Source: Actinobacteria bacterium HGW-Actinobacteria-5
Lineage (GTDB): Bacteria > Actinomycetota > Actinomycetes > Propionibacteriales > Propionibacteriaceae
Assembly (NCBI GenBank): GCA_002843035.1
Contig: PHEV01000009.1
Location: forward strand, 1 to 39,740
Reading direction: 5' to 3'
Length of the DNA stretch: 39,740 nucleotides
Each line of letters opens with the position of its first letter. Positions within the stretch are counted from its first letter, which is position 1. Made by a program: the position numbers and the translations under genes. Of this stretch, positions 22,201 through 28,957 are shown one piece after another. A model generated the notes under the pieces. It was given only the letters and a program-made list of their open reading frames with translations, was not told the DNA's origin and made no database searches.

Positions 22201-24031
22201 GGACCGGATGCGGCTCGTGGCGGCGTTCAACCACCAGCACGTGTTCCTCGACCCCAACCCCGATCCGGCGGCGTCGTTCGCCGAGCGGAAGCGGCTGTTC
22301 GACCTCCCCGGCTCGACCTGGGCCGACTACGACCCCGCCCTGGTCTCCCCGGGGGGCGGGGTGTACCGCCGCGACGCCAAGTCGGTACCGGTCAGCGACG
22401 GCGTGCGGGCCGTGCTCGGGCTCCCGGCAGGCACCGTCCGGCTCACTCCGGCGGAGCTGATCAGCGCCATCCTTCGCGCCCCGGTCGACCTGCTGTTCAA
22501 CGGCGGCGTGGGCACCTTCGTGAAGGCGTCCACGGAGTCCCACGCCGAGGCGGGCGACAAGGCGAACGATGCGGTGCGCGTGGACGGCGGTCAGGTGCGG
22601 GCGCGCTGCGTCGCCGAGGGCGGCAACCTGGGCTTCACCCAGCGTGGCCGGATCGAGTACGCCCAGTCGGGCGGGCGGATGAACACCGACTTCATCGACA
22701 ACTCGGCCGGCGTGGACACCTCCGACCACGAGGTGAACATCAAGATCCTGCTGGCGCCAGAGGTGGCCTCCGGGCGGCTGACCGGCCAGGCGCGGGACGT
22801 GTTGCTGGCGTCCATGACCGACGAGGTTGCGCGGCTCGTGCTGGCCCACAACTTCGACCAGAACCTCGCCCTGGCGAACGCGATGTACCGGCGCACGGTG
22901 CTGGCCGGCCAACACGAGGCCTGGATGCTCACCCTTGAGGACGACGGCCTGCTGGACCGGGCGCTCGAGGCACTGCCGACCAGCGCGGAGATGGCGTCCC
23001 GGATCGCCTCCGGTGAGGGGCTGACCCGCCCCGAGCTGGCGGTGCTGCTGTCGTACACGAAGATCGTGCTCGACCGTTGGGTGCTGGCCTCCGACCTGCC
23101 CGACGACCCGTATCTGGCCGACCGGCTGGTCCAGTACTTCCCCGAGCCGCTGCGGGAGCGGTACGCCGACCGGATGCCGGGCCACCGGCTGGCCAGGGAG
23201 ATCATCGCCACGGTGGCGGTGAACCGGTTCGTGAACAGCCAGGGCATCACCGCCTATCACCGGCTCTCCACCGAGACCGGCGCAGGGATCGCCGACATCA
23301 TCCGGGCGCAGCTGGCGTCCCGGGCGATCTTCGCGGTCGGCCTGGACGAGGTGCGGCTGCGGCGCAACGCCGGAGTCGGCGCCGCGGACGCCACGGCGTT
23401 GCGGGTCACCCTGCGCCGGATGGTCGAACGATCTACCCGGTGGCTGCTGCACCACCAGCGCGGCCCGCTCGACGTGGCCGCGACGGCGGCGGCATACGGT
23501 CCGCAGATCGCCGCACTGCGTCCTGAGCTTGCCCGGCTGCTCACCGGCGAGCAGGCGGAGGCGGCCCAGGCGTATCAGCAGCGCTGGGAGAAGGCGGGAC
23601 TGCCGGAGGAACTCGCGGTCACCGTGTCCACCACCAGCCAGGCGCACACGCTGCTCAGCGTGGTGGAGGTCGCCGGACGGCTCGGCCTCGAACCGCTCCG
23701 GGTGGCGGAGGTGCACTACCGGCTGGCCGCGGCCGTCGGGCTCGACGAGCTCGTCGCAGGGGTGGACGGGCTGCCCCGCCAGGTGCGGTGGGATGCGATG
23801 GCCCGGGCAGCGCTGCGTGACGAGCTGCTCGCCGCCCACGCCGAACTCACCGCGGAGGTGCTTGCCGGGGCCGATCCGGACGGGGCGCCCGAGGCCCTGA
23901 TCGAGGCGTGGCTGGCGTCCCATCCAGGCTGTGCGGGTCGGATCGAGACGATTCACCACCTCGCCGACGGTCCCGCCGACGTGGCCCGGATGAACGTGGG
24001 GCTCGCGCAGGTGCGCTCGATGCTCGCCTGA
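19295..24031 (+). CDS. gdh: NAD-specific glutamate dehydrogenase, large (about 170-180 kDa) class
   Basis: The 1578-residue enzyme deaminates glutamate to 2-oxoglutarate and ammonia with NAD. The long N-terminal half belongs to the family-specific regulatory region. The catalytic core is unmistakable: RFGAIARGGLRWSDRREDF (about 775-795), GLVKAQLVKNTVIVPSGAKG with the active lysines, then VGIGDMAGDVFGNGMLLSD (about 950) for the nucleotide fold, DLLFNGGVGTFVKAS (about 1065) and IEYAQSGGRMNTDFIDNSAG. The GTG start is fixed by AAGGAG five bases ahead; the frame is open for another 108 codons upstream, but that stretch is antisense to DUF2505. In mycobacteria this class is inhibited by the FHA protein GarA, under control of PknG; a PknG-type locus lies 10 kb downstream. 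Confidence 0.96.
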   Translation: MSSLVPGSSAGLRESLGSAAVAAGPPDLLGAGLVAAYLQHVPDPDLVGIDATTLAATVGAHLSLGRTRAPGEHLLRVVPPGALPGIGGDGSALALLVTDDRPFLVDTITMELTRQDWSVRRLFHPQLRVSRDAAGRLDELDAGADGLPESWIAVEIYPPLGEAADLLADTLVAGLLRVLDAVAVVVDDWQPMLARARSARAELQTDPGAEAAEAVALLDWLASDNFLFLGCADYTLAGDRLVPVPGTGLGLLTDVSDPDSTTVPAAGEHDPLVLLRDPRRSPVHRPVYLEHVAVRRYDADGALAVEHRFLGLLAASAYTESVANIPVLAAKAERLLVGSGFEPHSHGWNAVRQVIATYPRDELFEATIDELAPIVASVAALRERRQTRVFLRRARYGSFATAIVYLPRDRFNTDTRLRIQQILLDRLGGEELEYSTLVSESVLIRLFFVVRLGPDAPAGPDAERIAGEISAATRSWEDDFVALVDALPSEQRGVEFSEAYTADYPPEVAVADLALANQLRGPDDLRLALTAPLEADDPSDLRLKVISHRSMSLTQAMPHLSVLGAEVIDERPYSWDLRGSRVMVYDFGLKLPADLSETAHVVGLRQRFMDVFRASWTGRCEADDLNRLVVAAGLDWRQVSWMRAVSRYLQQAGVPFSQPYLATALNAHPEIAAGLVSAFATKFDPDLVLSEDERAAKLEAVRARLAAELDAVASLDHDRILRAFLAVVDACVRTNAFTGTETLAVKVLPAQLPLLPEPRPAFEVFVYSPRVLGVHLRFGAIARGGLRWSDRREDFRTEVLGLVKAQLVKNTVIVPSGAKGGFVPQQLPPVSDRSAWLAEGKTCYRLFVDALLSVTDNIVDGVVVPPDRVRRYDGDDPYLVVAADKGTATFSDLANQVSVGRGYWLGDAFASGGSSGYDHKAMGITARGAWESVKRHFAELGLDPATDEFTCVGIGDMAGDVFGNGMLLSDRMRLVAAFNHQHVFLDPNPDPAASFAERKRLFDLPGSTWADYDPALVSPGGGVYRRDAKSVPVSDGVRAVLGLPAGTVRLTPAELISAILRAPVDLLFNGGVGTFVKASTESHAEAGDKANDAVRVDGGQVRARCVAEGGNLGFTQRGRIEYAQSGGRMNTDFIDNSAGVDTSDHEVNIKILLAPEVASGRLTGQARDVLLASMTDEVARLVLAHNFDQNLALANAMYRRTVLAGQHEAWMLTLEDDGLLDRALEALPTSAEMASRIASGEGLTRPELAVLLSYTKIVLDRWVLASDLPDDPYLADRLVQYFPEPLRERYADRMPGHRLAREIIATVAVNRFVNSQGITAYHRLSTETGAGIADIIRAQLASRAIFAVGLDEVRLRRNAGVGAADATALRVTLRRMVERSTRWLLHHQRGPLDVAATAAAYGPQIAALRPELARLLTGEQAEAAQAYQQRWEKAGLPEELAVTVSTTSQAHTLLSVVEVAGRLGLEPLRVAEVHYRLAAAVGLDELVAGVDGLPRQVRWDAMARAALRDELLAAHAELTAEVLAGADPDGAPEALIEAWLASHPGCAGRIETIHHLADGPADVARMNVGLAQVRSMLA

Positions 24032-24105
24032 GCGGGTACCACCGGCCCGCTCCGCCGACGGTGACCGCGGCGGGCGACGGTGCGAAGCGAATCGCTGAGG
24101 GGCCG

Positions 24106-24111
24106 TAGGCT
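24106..24111 (+). promoter_or_regulatory. Predicted -10 element (leaderless)
   Basis: TAGGCT lies six bases before the GTG at 24118, with no ribosome site, so the phosphotransferase-like gene downstream is probably leaderless. Confidence 0.5.
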
Positions 24112-24117
24112 GCCGGG

Positions 24118-25020
24118 GTGGTCACCGAACTCGAGGACTGGTGCGAGCGCGAACTGGGATCCGGTTCGGCCGAGGTGTTCTTCCGGGCCGACTCGATGTC
24201 GTCGGTGTCCGGCGTGCGTCTCGCCGACGGACGCCGGATCGCGCTGAAGGTCAGGACGGCGTCCGACCGGGTGCTGGCCTGTGCGCAGGCCCACCGAACG
24301 GCGACCTCAGCCGGCATCGATGCGCCCGAGCTCCTCGCCGGACCCGACCAGCTCCGGCCGGGCGTCTGGGTCAGCGCGGAGACCTGGCGGCCGGAAGGCT
24401 CGGAGCGACCGCCGGGCGACCCGGTCGCTGCCTACACCGAGCTCAGCCACCGCCTGATCGTCGCGCTCGCCGGCATGGATCCCTCGCGATTCGCGCCGCC
24501 ACCACCCTGGGCGTGGTACGACCACGGCAGTCCTGGCCGCGTGTGGGCGCCGGCAGCGTCGAAGCGGTGGGATCCCGAGTCGCCGGTCGTGCCGGGACGC
24601 TTTCGCCGGCTGGCCGCAGCCGCGCGGGACCGGCTGCTCGCCGAGACGCTGCCGTCGGTGGTCGGGCACTCGGACCTCAACGGGCTCAATGTGCGCTGGG
24701 CCGACGGTCCGATCGTCCACGACTGGGATTCCCTCACCGGCCGCCCCGAATGCGTCCTGGCGGGGATCGTCGCGGCGAACCACGTGGAGCTCCCGGGCGC
24801 GGGTGCGATCGCGGACCTGTCCGGAACGCAGGCGGCGCTCGCGCGGTATCAGGAGCTGCGTCCGTTCAGCGCGGTGGAGGTGGAGCTCGCCTGGGCCGCG
24901 GGGGTCTGGGTGGCCGCGTACAACGCAGCCTTCGAGTATCTCCACGGCGGTGCCGGGGCGGTGGCAGCGCAGCTTGACCGGGACGGGGCGCAACGGCTTC
25001 GACTCGCGGGCTGCGCGTGA
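24118..25020 (+). CDS. Aminoglycoside phosphotransferase-fold (APH) family protein
   Basis: The 300-residue protein has the small-molecule kinase fold: a strand with RRIALKVRTASDRVLAC carries the ATP lysine, VVGHSDLNGLNVRW gives the catalytic Asp and Asn of the Brenner loop (H-x-D-x4-N), and IVHDWDSLTGRPE is the metal-binding DxD-type motif. The C-terminal helices carry ELAWAAGVWVAAYNAAFEYL. Such kinases act on aminoglycosides, choline, homoserine, fructosamine and others. There is no resistance context here and the neighbours are a PHP phosphoesterase and trpS, so a metabolic substrate seems more likely than a drug. The downstream PHP gene starts at most 20 bases after its stop, suggesting a pair. 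Confidence 0.82.
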   Translation: MVTELEDWCERELGSGSAEVFFRADSMSSVSGVRLADGRRIALKVRTASDRVLACAQAHRTATSAGIDAPELLAGPDQLRPGVWVSAETWRPEGSERPPGDPVAAYTELSHRLIVALAGMDPSRFAPPPPWAWYDHGSPGRVWAPAASKRWDPESPVVPGRFRRLAAAARDRLLAETLPSVVGHSDLNGLNVRWADGPIVHDWDSLTGRPECVLAGIVAANHVELPGAGAIADLSGTQAALARYQELRPFSAVEVELAWAAGVWVAAYNAAFEYLHGGAGAVAAQLDRDGAQRLRLAGCA

Positions 25021-25024
25021 TGGG

Positions 25025-25030
25025 CAGGAT
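25025..25030 (+). promoter_or_regulatory. Possible -10 element (leaderless) of the PHP gene
   Basis: CAGGAT is seven bases before the ATG at 25038. Translation by read-through from the upstream gene, using the ATG at 25020, is an alternative, so this element is uncertain. Confidence 0.3.
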
Positions 25031-25037
25031 GGGTGAC

Positions 25038-25889
25038 ATGCGCATCGACCTGCACACGCACAGCTCGATCTCCGACGGGACCGACACACCTGAGGAACTG
25101 GTCGCGGCCGCGGTGTCGGCCGGCGTGGACGTGATCGGGCTGTGTGACCACGACACGTTCGACGGGCTGGACGCGGCCGGTGCGGCGGGGGAGCGGCTCG
25201 GCGTCCGGGTGGTGCGGGGGATCGAGATCTCGGCGGAGCACCGCGGTGTGTCGGTACACCTGCTCGGCTACGGCTGCCGGGTCGAGGACGGCCCGCTGGA
25301 CGACGAACTGGCCAGGATCAGGGAGGGCCGGACGGGCCGCATCCCCGCGATGCTGGACCGGCTGGCCGCGGCGGGCATGCCGATCGACGACGTGCTGGAC
25401 GACTTCGTCGGGGACAGCCCCTCGGTGGGGCGTCCCCATCTTGCCGACGCGATGATCGCCAAGGGCTACGTGAGCGACCGCAGGGAGGCGTTCGACTCCT
25501 ACCTGGCCGACGGGGGGCCGATGTTCGTCGCGCGCTATGCGACGCCGCTCGAGGTCGGCCTCGACCTGGTCCGCGCCGCGGGCGGAGCGAGCGTGATCGC
25601 GCATCCCTGGGGACGGGTGAGTCGCGACCAGCTGCCGCCGGTACTGCTGGCCGGGCTGGCCCGATCCGGGCGCCTCGACGGGCTGGAGGTGGACCACCAG
25701 GACCACGACACCGCGACCCGGACCGAGTTGCGCGCCCTTGCGGCGGACCTGGGCCTGCTGGCGACCGGGTCGTCGGACTACCACGGGACCGGCAAGCAGG
25801 ACCACGACCTTGCCTGCAACACCACGGCACCGGATGTGCTGGATGAGCTCACCGCCCGTGTCGCCCGGCGCGGTGGCCGGTTCGTGTGA
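25038..25889 (+). CDS. PHP-domain metal-dependent phosphoesterase (YciV/TrpH-like)
   Basis: The 283-residue protein has all PHP motifs: MRIDLHTHSSISDG (His-x-His), VIGLCDHDTFDGL (DHD), VRGIEISAEH (Glu), VIAHPWG (His) and LATGSSDYHG (Asp-x-His), which bind two or three metal ions. The whole layout is that of YciV/RNase AM and related nucleoside bisphosphate phosphatases, which remove phosphates from short RNA ends or 3',5'-bisphosphates. The exact substrate here is an inference. The chosen ATG gives the standard family beginning; an earlier ATG at 25020, overlapping the previous stop in TGATG, would add six residues. It precedes the trpS attenuator. Confidence 0.88.
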   Translation: MRIDLHTHSSISDGTDTPEELVAAAVSAGVDVIGLCDHDTFDGLDAAGAAGERLGVRVVRGIEISAEHRGVSVHLLGYGCRVEDGPLDDELARIREGRTGRIPAMLDRLAAAGMPIDDVLDDFVGDSPSVGRPHLADAMIAKGYVSDRREAFDSYLADGGPMFVARYATPLEVGLDLVRAAGGASVIAHPWGRVSRDQLPPVLLAGLARSGRLDGLEVDHQDHDTATRTELRALAADLGLLATGSSDYHGTGKQDHDLACNTTAPDVLDELTARVARRGGRFV

Positions 25890-25935
25890 CCGGCGTCGGC
25901 TCTCGCCGACGTGCGGGACGGACCGGCGCCGGTGG

Positions 25936-25941
25936 TAGATT
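25936..25941 (+). promoter_or_regulatory. Predicted -10 element of the trpS transcript
   Basis: TAGATT lies six bases before the GTG of the Trp-rich leader peptide at 25948. The spacing equals that of the leaderless genes in this window, so the leader peptide itself appears to be leaderless. Confidence 0.6.
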
Positions 25942-25947
25942 GTCGGC

Positions 25948-25980
25948 GTGCAATCGGGAACCTGCTGGTGGCGGCCGTAG
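25948..25980 (+). CDS. Leader peptide of the trpS attenuator, with tandem Trp codons
   Basis: GTG-CAA-TCG-GGA-ACC-TGC followed by TGG-TGG, CGG, CCG and TAG encodes MQSGTCWWRP. Two adjacent Trp codons in ten is far above expectation and sits directly in front of a tryptophanyl-tRNA synthetase gene. A ribosome stalled for lack of charged Trp-tRNA would cover the hairpin strand that overlaps the last codons. There is no ribosome site; the GTG is expected at the 5' end of the RNA. Confidence 0.82.
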   Translation: MQSGTCWWRP

Positions 25981-26037
25981 CGGCGGCCCGTCCCTGATTC
26001 CCACAACCCACGGCCGTCCGTCGCAGGCGGCCGTTTT
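25966..26037 (+). promoter_or_regulatory. Transcription attenuator of trpS
   Basis: Four mutually exclusive strands can be seen. Strand 1 (GGCCG, 25973-25977) overlaps the end of the leader peptide and pairs with strand 2 (CGGCC, 25984-25988). Strand 2 in longer form (25982-25991) can instead pair with strand 3 (26010-26018) in nine pairs with one bulged C, forming an antiterminator. Strand 3 (ACGGCCG, 26010-26016) pairs with strand 4 (CGGCCGT, 26028-26034), which runs into TTTT. Ribosome stalling at the Trp codons would mask strand 1, favour 2:3 and allow trpS transcription. Ribosome-mediated attenuation of a trpS gene is known in Streptomyces coelicolor (trpS1). Confidence 0.8.
26010..26037 (+). 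terminator. Intrinsic terminator of the trpS attenuator
   Basis: ACGGCCG and CGGCCGT form a perfect 7-bp GC-rich stem around an 11-base loop, and the last stem base begins a TTTT run (26034-26037). It lies 40 bases upstream of the trpS start. Confidence 0.8.
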
Positions 26038-26076
26038 GCGTGCCTGAGCCGGGTGGCGACCCAGTCGAGGAGAACG

Positions 26077-27201
26077 ATGTCCGAACAGACCACGAGCGTG
26101 GCCGACACTGCCGGTGACGACCTCGCGCAGTCGACGTCCGAGGCGTCGCTGCGTCGCACCGAGGCGCGCAGCGCCGAGATCGAGGCGCAGATCGCCCAGG
26201 ACCCGACCGGGTTCCGCGTGATGACCGGCGACCGGCCCACCGGCAACCTGCACCTCGGCCACTACTTCGGCTCGCTGGCCAACCGGGTTCGGATCCAGGA
26301 CGCGGGCGTAGAGACCTTCATCCTGATCGCCGACTACCAGGTGATCACCGACCGCGACGGCACCGGTCCGATCCACGAGCGGGTCATGGGCATGCTGGCC
26401 GACTACCTCGCCATCGGTCTCGACCCCCGTCGCACCACCATCTACGCCCACTCCGCAGTTCCCGCGCTGAACCAGCTGCTGCTGCCGTTCCTCTCGCTCG
26501 TGACCGACGCTGAACTACGCCGCAACCCCACCGTGAAGGCGGAGTTGGAGGCCACCGGCGATCGACCCATGTCGGGACTCCTGCTCACCTACCCCGTGCA
26601 CCAGGCCGCGGACATCCTGTTCTGCAAGGCCAACCTGGTTCCGGTCGGCAGGGACCAGCTGCCGCACCTGGAGCAGACCCGGGTGGTCGCCCGCCGTTTC
26701 GACGAGCGCTACGGACGGGTCGACCCGGCCCGTCCGGTGTTCCCGCAGGCCGAGGCGCTGCTCAGCAAGGCGTCCACGGTGCTCGGCCTGGACGGCACCA
26801 AGATGAGCAAGTCCAAGGGCAACGTGATCGAGCTCGGCATGGACGCCGACACGACCGCGAAGCTGATCAGGAAGGCCGTCACCGACTCCAACCGGCAGAT
26901 CACCTACGATCCGGAGAACCGTCCGGAAGTCTCCAACCTGCTGATGCTCGCCTCGCTGTGCACCGGACGCGACCCGGTCGAGATCGCCGACGAGATCGGG
27001 GACGGCGGCGGTGGCGGCCTGAAGAAGCTGGTCACCGAGTCGGTCAACGAGTTCTTCGCGCCGATCCGCGCGCGGCGGGTCGAACTGGCGGCCGATCCCG
27101 GCTACCTGATCGACGTGCTGCGCAAGGGCAACGCCCGCGCCAACGAGGTGGGTGACGCCACCCTGGCCGAGGTGCGCGCGGCCATGAACATGGTCTACTG
27201 A
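26077..27201 (+). CDS. trpS: Tryptophanyl-tRNA synthetase, TrpRS-II-like type
   Basis: This 374-residue class I synthetase charges tRNA-Trp. Its HIGH-type motif is H59-LGH62 in GDRPTGNLHLGHYFGS, and the second signature is KMSKS (242-246). The opening MTGDRPTG differs from the F-SG-x-QPSG of the common bacterial enzyme: R53 stands where the usual enzyme has Gln. The RPTG form is the one I associate with auxiliary enzymes such as Deinococcus TrpRS II and the indolmycin-resistant TrpRS1 of Streptomyces coelicolor. About 45 extra residues with Ala, Ser and Glu precede the catalytic domain. The ATG follows GAGGAG (26067-26072); an in-frame GTG at 26053 is less likely. An attenuator controls it. 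Confidence 0.95.
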   Translation: MSEQTTSVADTAGDDLAQSTSEASLRRTEARSAEIEAQIAQDPTGFRVMTGDRPTGNLHLGHYFGSLANRVRIQDAGVETFILIADYQVITDRDGTGPIHERVMGMLADYLAIGLDPRRTTIYAHSAVPALNQLLLPFLSLVTDAELRRNPTVKAELEATGDRPMSGLLLTYPVHQAADILFCKANLVPVGRDQLPHLEQTRVVARRFDERYGRVDPARPVFPQAEALLSKASTVLGLDGTKMSKSKGNVIELGMDADTTAKLIRKAVTDSNRQITYDPENRPEVSNLLMLASLCTGRDPVEIADEIGDGGGGGLKKLVTESVNEFFAPIRARRVELAADPGYLIDVLRKGNARANEVGDATLAEVRAAMNMVY

Positions 27202-27218
27202 CGCCGCCAGGCGGCGTT
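27201..27218. terminator. Bidirectional terminator between trpS and the helicase gene
   Basis: ACGCCGC (27201-27207) and GCGGCGT (27211-27217) form a perfect 7-bp stem with the three-base loop CAG, beginning in the last base of the trpS stop. It sits in the 28-base gap between convergent genes. The T-run is only two bases, so efficiency is uncertain. Confidence 0.45.
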
Positions 27219-27229
27219 GCCGGGACGCG

Positions 27230-28786
27230 TCAGGACGCGTCGGACGGCGTGCCGCCCTGGCCGCCTTCACCGCCGGAACGACGCCGACGACGACGGCGGT
27301 TGCGGGACGCGCCGGTGCTGGCCGCCTCGGCGTCGCCGGCCGGAGCCGGGGCGCCCTCGGGGGCGTCTCCGGCCACACCGGCCGCACCGGCAGCACCGTC
27401 GACGAACTCCCCGTTGCGCAGCCTGCGCCGGGTGCGTTCGCGCTGGGGCCGATCCTTGCGCTCCCCGTGGTCCTTGTGGTGGCCGTCCTTGTGGCCGTCC
27501 TTGTGGTGGTCACGGTGCTCGCGCGGCGGGGCGTCCACCAGCCGGCCTCTGGTGCCCTCGGGGATGCCGAGGTCGCTGAACAGGTGTGCCGAGGTGGAGT
27601 ACGTCTCGGGGATCTCCGGGAAGTCCAGCTCGAGTGCGCGGTTGATCACCTTCCAGCGGGTGACGTCCGCCCAGTCGACCAGCGTCACCGCGGTGCCCTT
27701 CGCGCCAGCGCGGCCGGTGCGGCCGATCCGGTGCACGTAGGTCATCTCCGAGTCGGGGCACTCGTAGTTGATCACGTGGCTCACGTCGGTGATGTCGATG
27801 CCGCGAGCCGCGACATCGGTGGCGACGAGCACGGAGACCTTGCCGTCACGGAACTTCTTCAGCGCCTTCTCCCGGGCGACCTGATTCAGGTCGCCATGGA
27901 TGGAGGTCGCCTTGAAGCCGCGATCCTCGAGTTCGTCGGCCAGCCGTTGGGCGGCCCGCTTGGTGCGGGTGAAGATCATCGTCCGGGTGCACTCGGGCGC
28001 CCGCAGGATGCGTCCGACGATCTCCGGCTTGTCGAGATCGTGCGCCTGGTAGACGAACTGGGTCGTGTCCGGGACGGTCAGCTGCGCGTCGTGGCTCTCC
28101 GCGCGCACGTTCACCGGCTGGTTCAGGTGCATCCGGGCCAGCGCGACGACCGCGGCCGGCATCGTCGCGCTGAACAGCAGCGTCTGGCGCGACTTCGGCG
28201 TCTTGGAGATCAGACGCTCGACGTCGGGCAGGAAGCCGAGGTCGAGCATCTCGTCGGCCTCGTCGAGCACCAGCACGCGTACGTGCGAAAGGTCGAGGGA
28301 GCGGCGGTTCGCCAGATCGAGCAGGCGTCCGGGGGTGCCGACGACGACGTCGACGCCGGACTCGAGGGCATCGAGCTGGGTCTCGTAGCCGACCCCGCCG
28401 TAGACGGTGAGCACCCGCGCCTCGCGCACGGTGGACGCGTCGGCGAGGTCGCGGGCGACCTGCAGCGCGAGTTCACGGGTGGGGCACATCACCAGCGCCT
28501 GGGGTGCGCCCGGCACGAGCAGGTCGGCGTACTCCGGGTCGGTGGGGACGGCGATGCGCTGCAGCAGGCTGACGCCGAAAGCCAGCGTCTTGCCGGTGCC
28601 GGTGCGCGCCTGGCCGATCATGTCGGTGCCGGCGATCGCGATCGGGATCGCCAGCGACTGGATCGGGAACGGGCTGAGGATGCCCAGCTTCGCGAGGGCT
28701 TCGCTGATCTCGGGGATGACACCCAGGTCGGCGAACGTGAGTTCGGGAACGACCGCGGGCAGGGTCTCGGTGGTGATATCGGTCAG
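27230..28786 (-). CDS. DEAD-box RNA helicase, probably starting at CTG
   Basis: From the CTG at 28786 the product has 518 residues. The Q motif F18-ADLGVIPEISEAL to FPIQ43, Walker A ARTGTGKT (60-67), VLDEADEMLDLGF, the SAT motif in LFSATMPA and the final HRIGRTGR define an ATP-dependent DEAD-box helicase, likely for RNA and ribosome assembly or cold adaptation. The basic tail contains HKDGHKDGHHKDH and RNRRRRRRR, typical RNA-binding extensions. No ATG, GTG or TTG lies in frame between the TAA at 28796-28798 and Met56, and starting at Met56 would lose the Q motif. AAGG lies seven bases before the CTG. A sequencing frameshift is the main alternative. Confidence 0.9.
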   Translation of the reverse strand: MTDITTETLPAVVPELTFADLGVIPEISEALAKLGILSPFPIQSLAIPIAIAGTDMIGQARTGTGKTLAFGVSLLQRIAVPTDPEYADLLVPGAPQALVMCPTRELALQVARDLADASTVREARVLTVYGGVGYETQLDALESGVDVVVGTPGRLLDLANRRSLDLSHVRVLVLDEADEMLDLGFLPDVERLISKTPKSRQTLLFSATMPAAVVALARMHLNQPVNVRAESHDAQLTVPDTTQFVYQAHDLDKPEIVGRILRAPECTRTMIFTRTKRAAQRLADELEDRGFKATSIHGDLNQVAREKALKKFRDGKVSVLVATDVAARGIDITDVSHVINYECPDSEMTYVHRIGRTGRAGAKGTAVTLVDWADVTRWKVINRALELDFPEIPETYSTSAHLFSDLGIPEGTRGRLVDAPPREHRDHHKDGHKDGHHKDHGERKDRPQRERTRRRLRNGEFVDGAAGAAGVAGDAPEGAPAPAGDAEAASTGASRNRRRRRRRSGGEGGQGGTPSDAS

Positions 28787-28898
28787 GGTCTTGCCTTATC
28801 TGTTGCTGCAGCCGGCTACGGCGCAGTCATATCGGACCGCCGGCGGCGCGCGTTCAGCCGCTCAAGGCAGGCACGCACAACTGATGTGCTGCGGTGAC

Positions 28899-28904
28899 AG
28901 TCTA
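28899..28904 (-). promoter_or_regulatory. Predicted -10 element of the DEAD-box helicase gene
   Basis: On the minus strand TAGACT would start RNA near 28892, giving a leader of about 106 bases before the CTG. The leader holds a four-codon frame, ATG-ACT-GCG-CCG-TAG (28816-28830). Long leaders are usual for cold-inducible DEAD-box genes, but no known element was recognised. Confidence 0.35.
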
Positions 28905-28944
28905 GCGTGCCCGGCTTCCTCACTCGCAGCGGGCACGTCGGGGC

Positions 28945-28950
28945 TAGCCT
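28945..28950 (+). promoter_or_regulatory. Predicted -10 element (leaderless)
   Basis: TAGCCT lies seven bases before the ATG at 28958, with no ribosome site. The region 28787-28957 thus holds two divergent promoters. Confidence 0.5.
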
Positions 28951-28957
28951 GAAACGC

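Noticed and set aside
19274-23959. Two long minus-strand frames (812 and 728 codons) opposite the glutamate dehydrogenase
   Set aside because: They are complementary to a clear enzyme gene; no ribosome site or recognisable domain is present.
24118-25020. An antibiotic-resistance aminoglycoside kinase
   Set aside because: The fold is present, but there is no mobile element or resistance context; many such proteins are metabolic kinases.
27440-27515. Phospholipase D-type HKD catalytic motif in the helicase tail
   Set aside because: The H-K-D residues are adjacent in a low-complexity tract, not spaced as HxKxxxxD, and follow a complete helicase domain.
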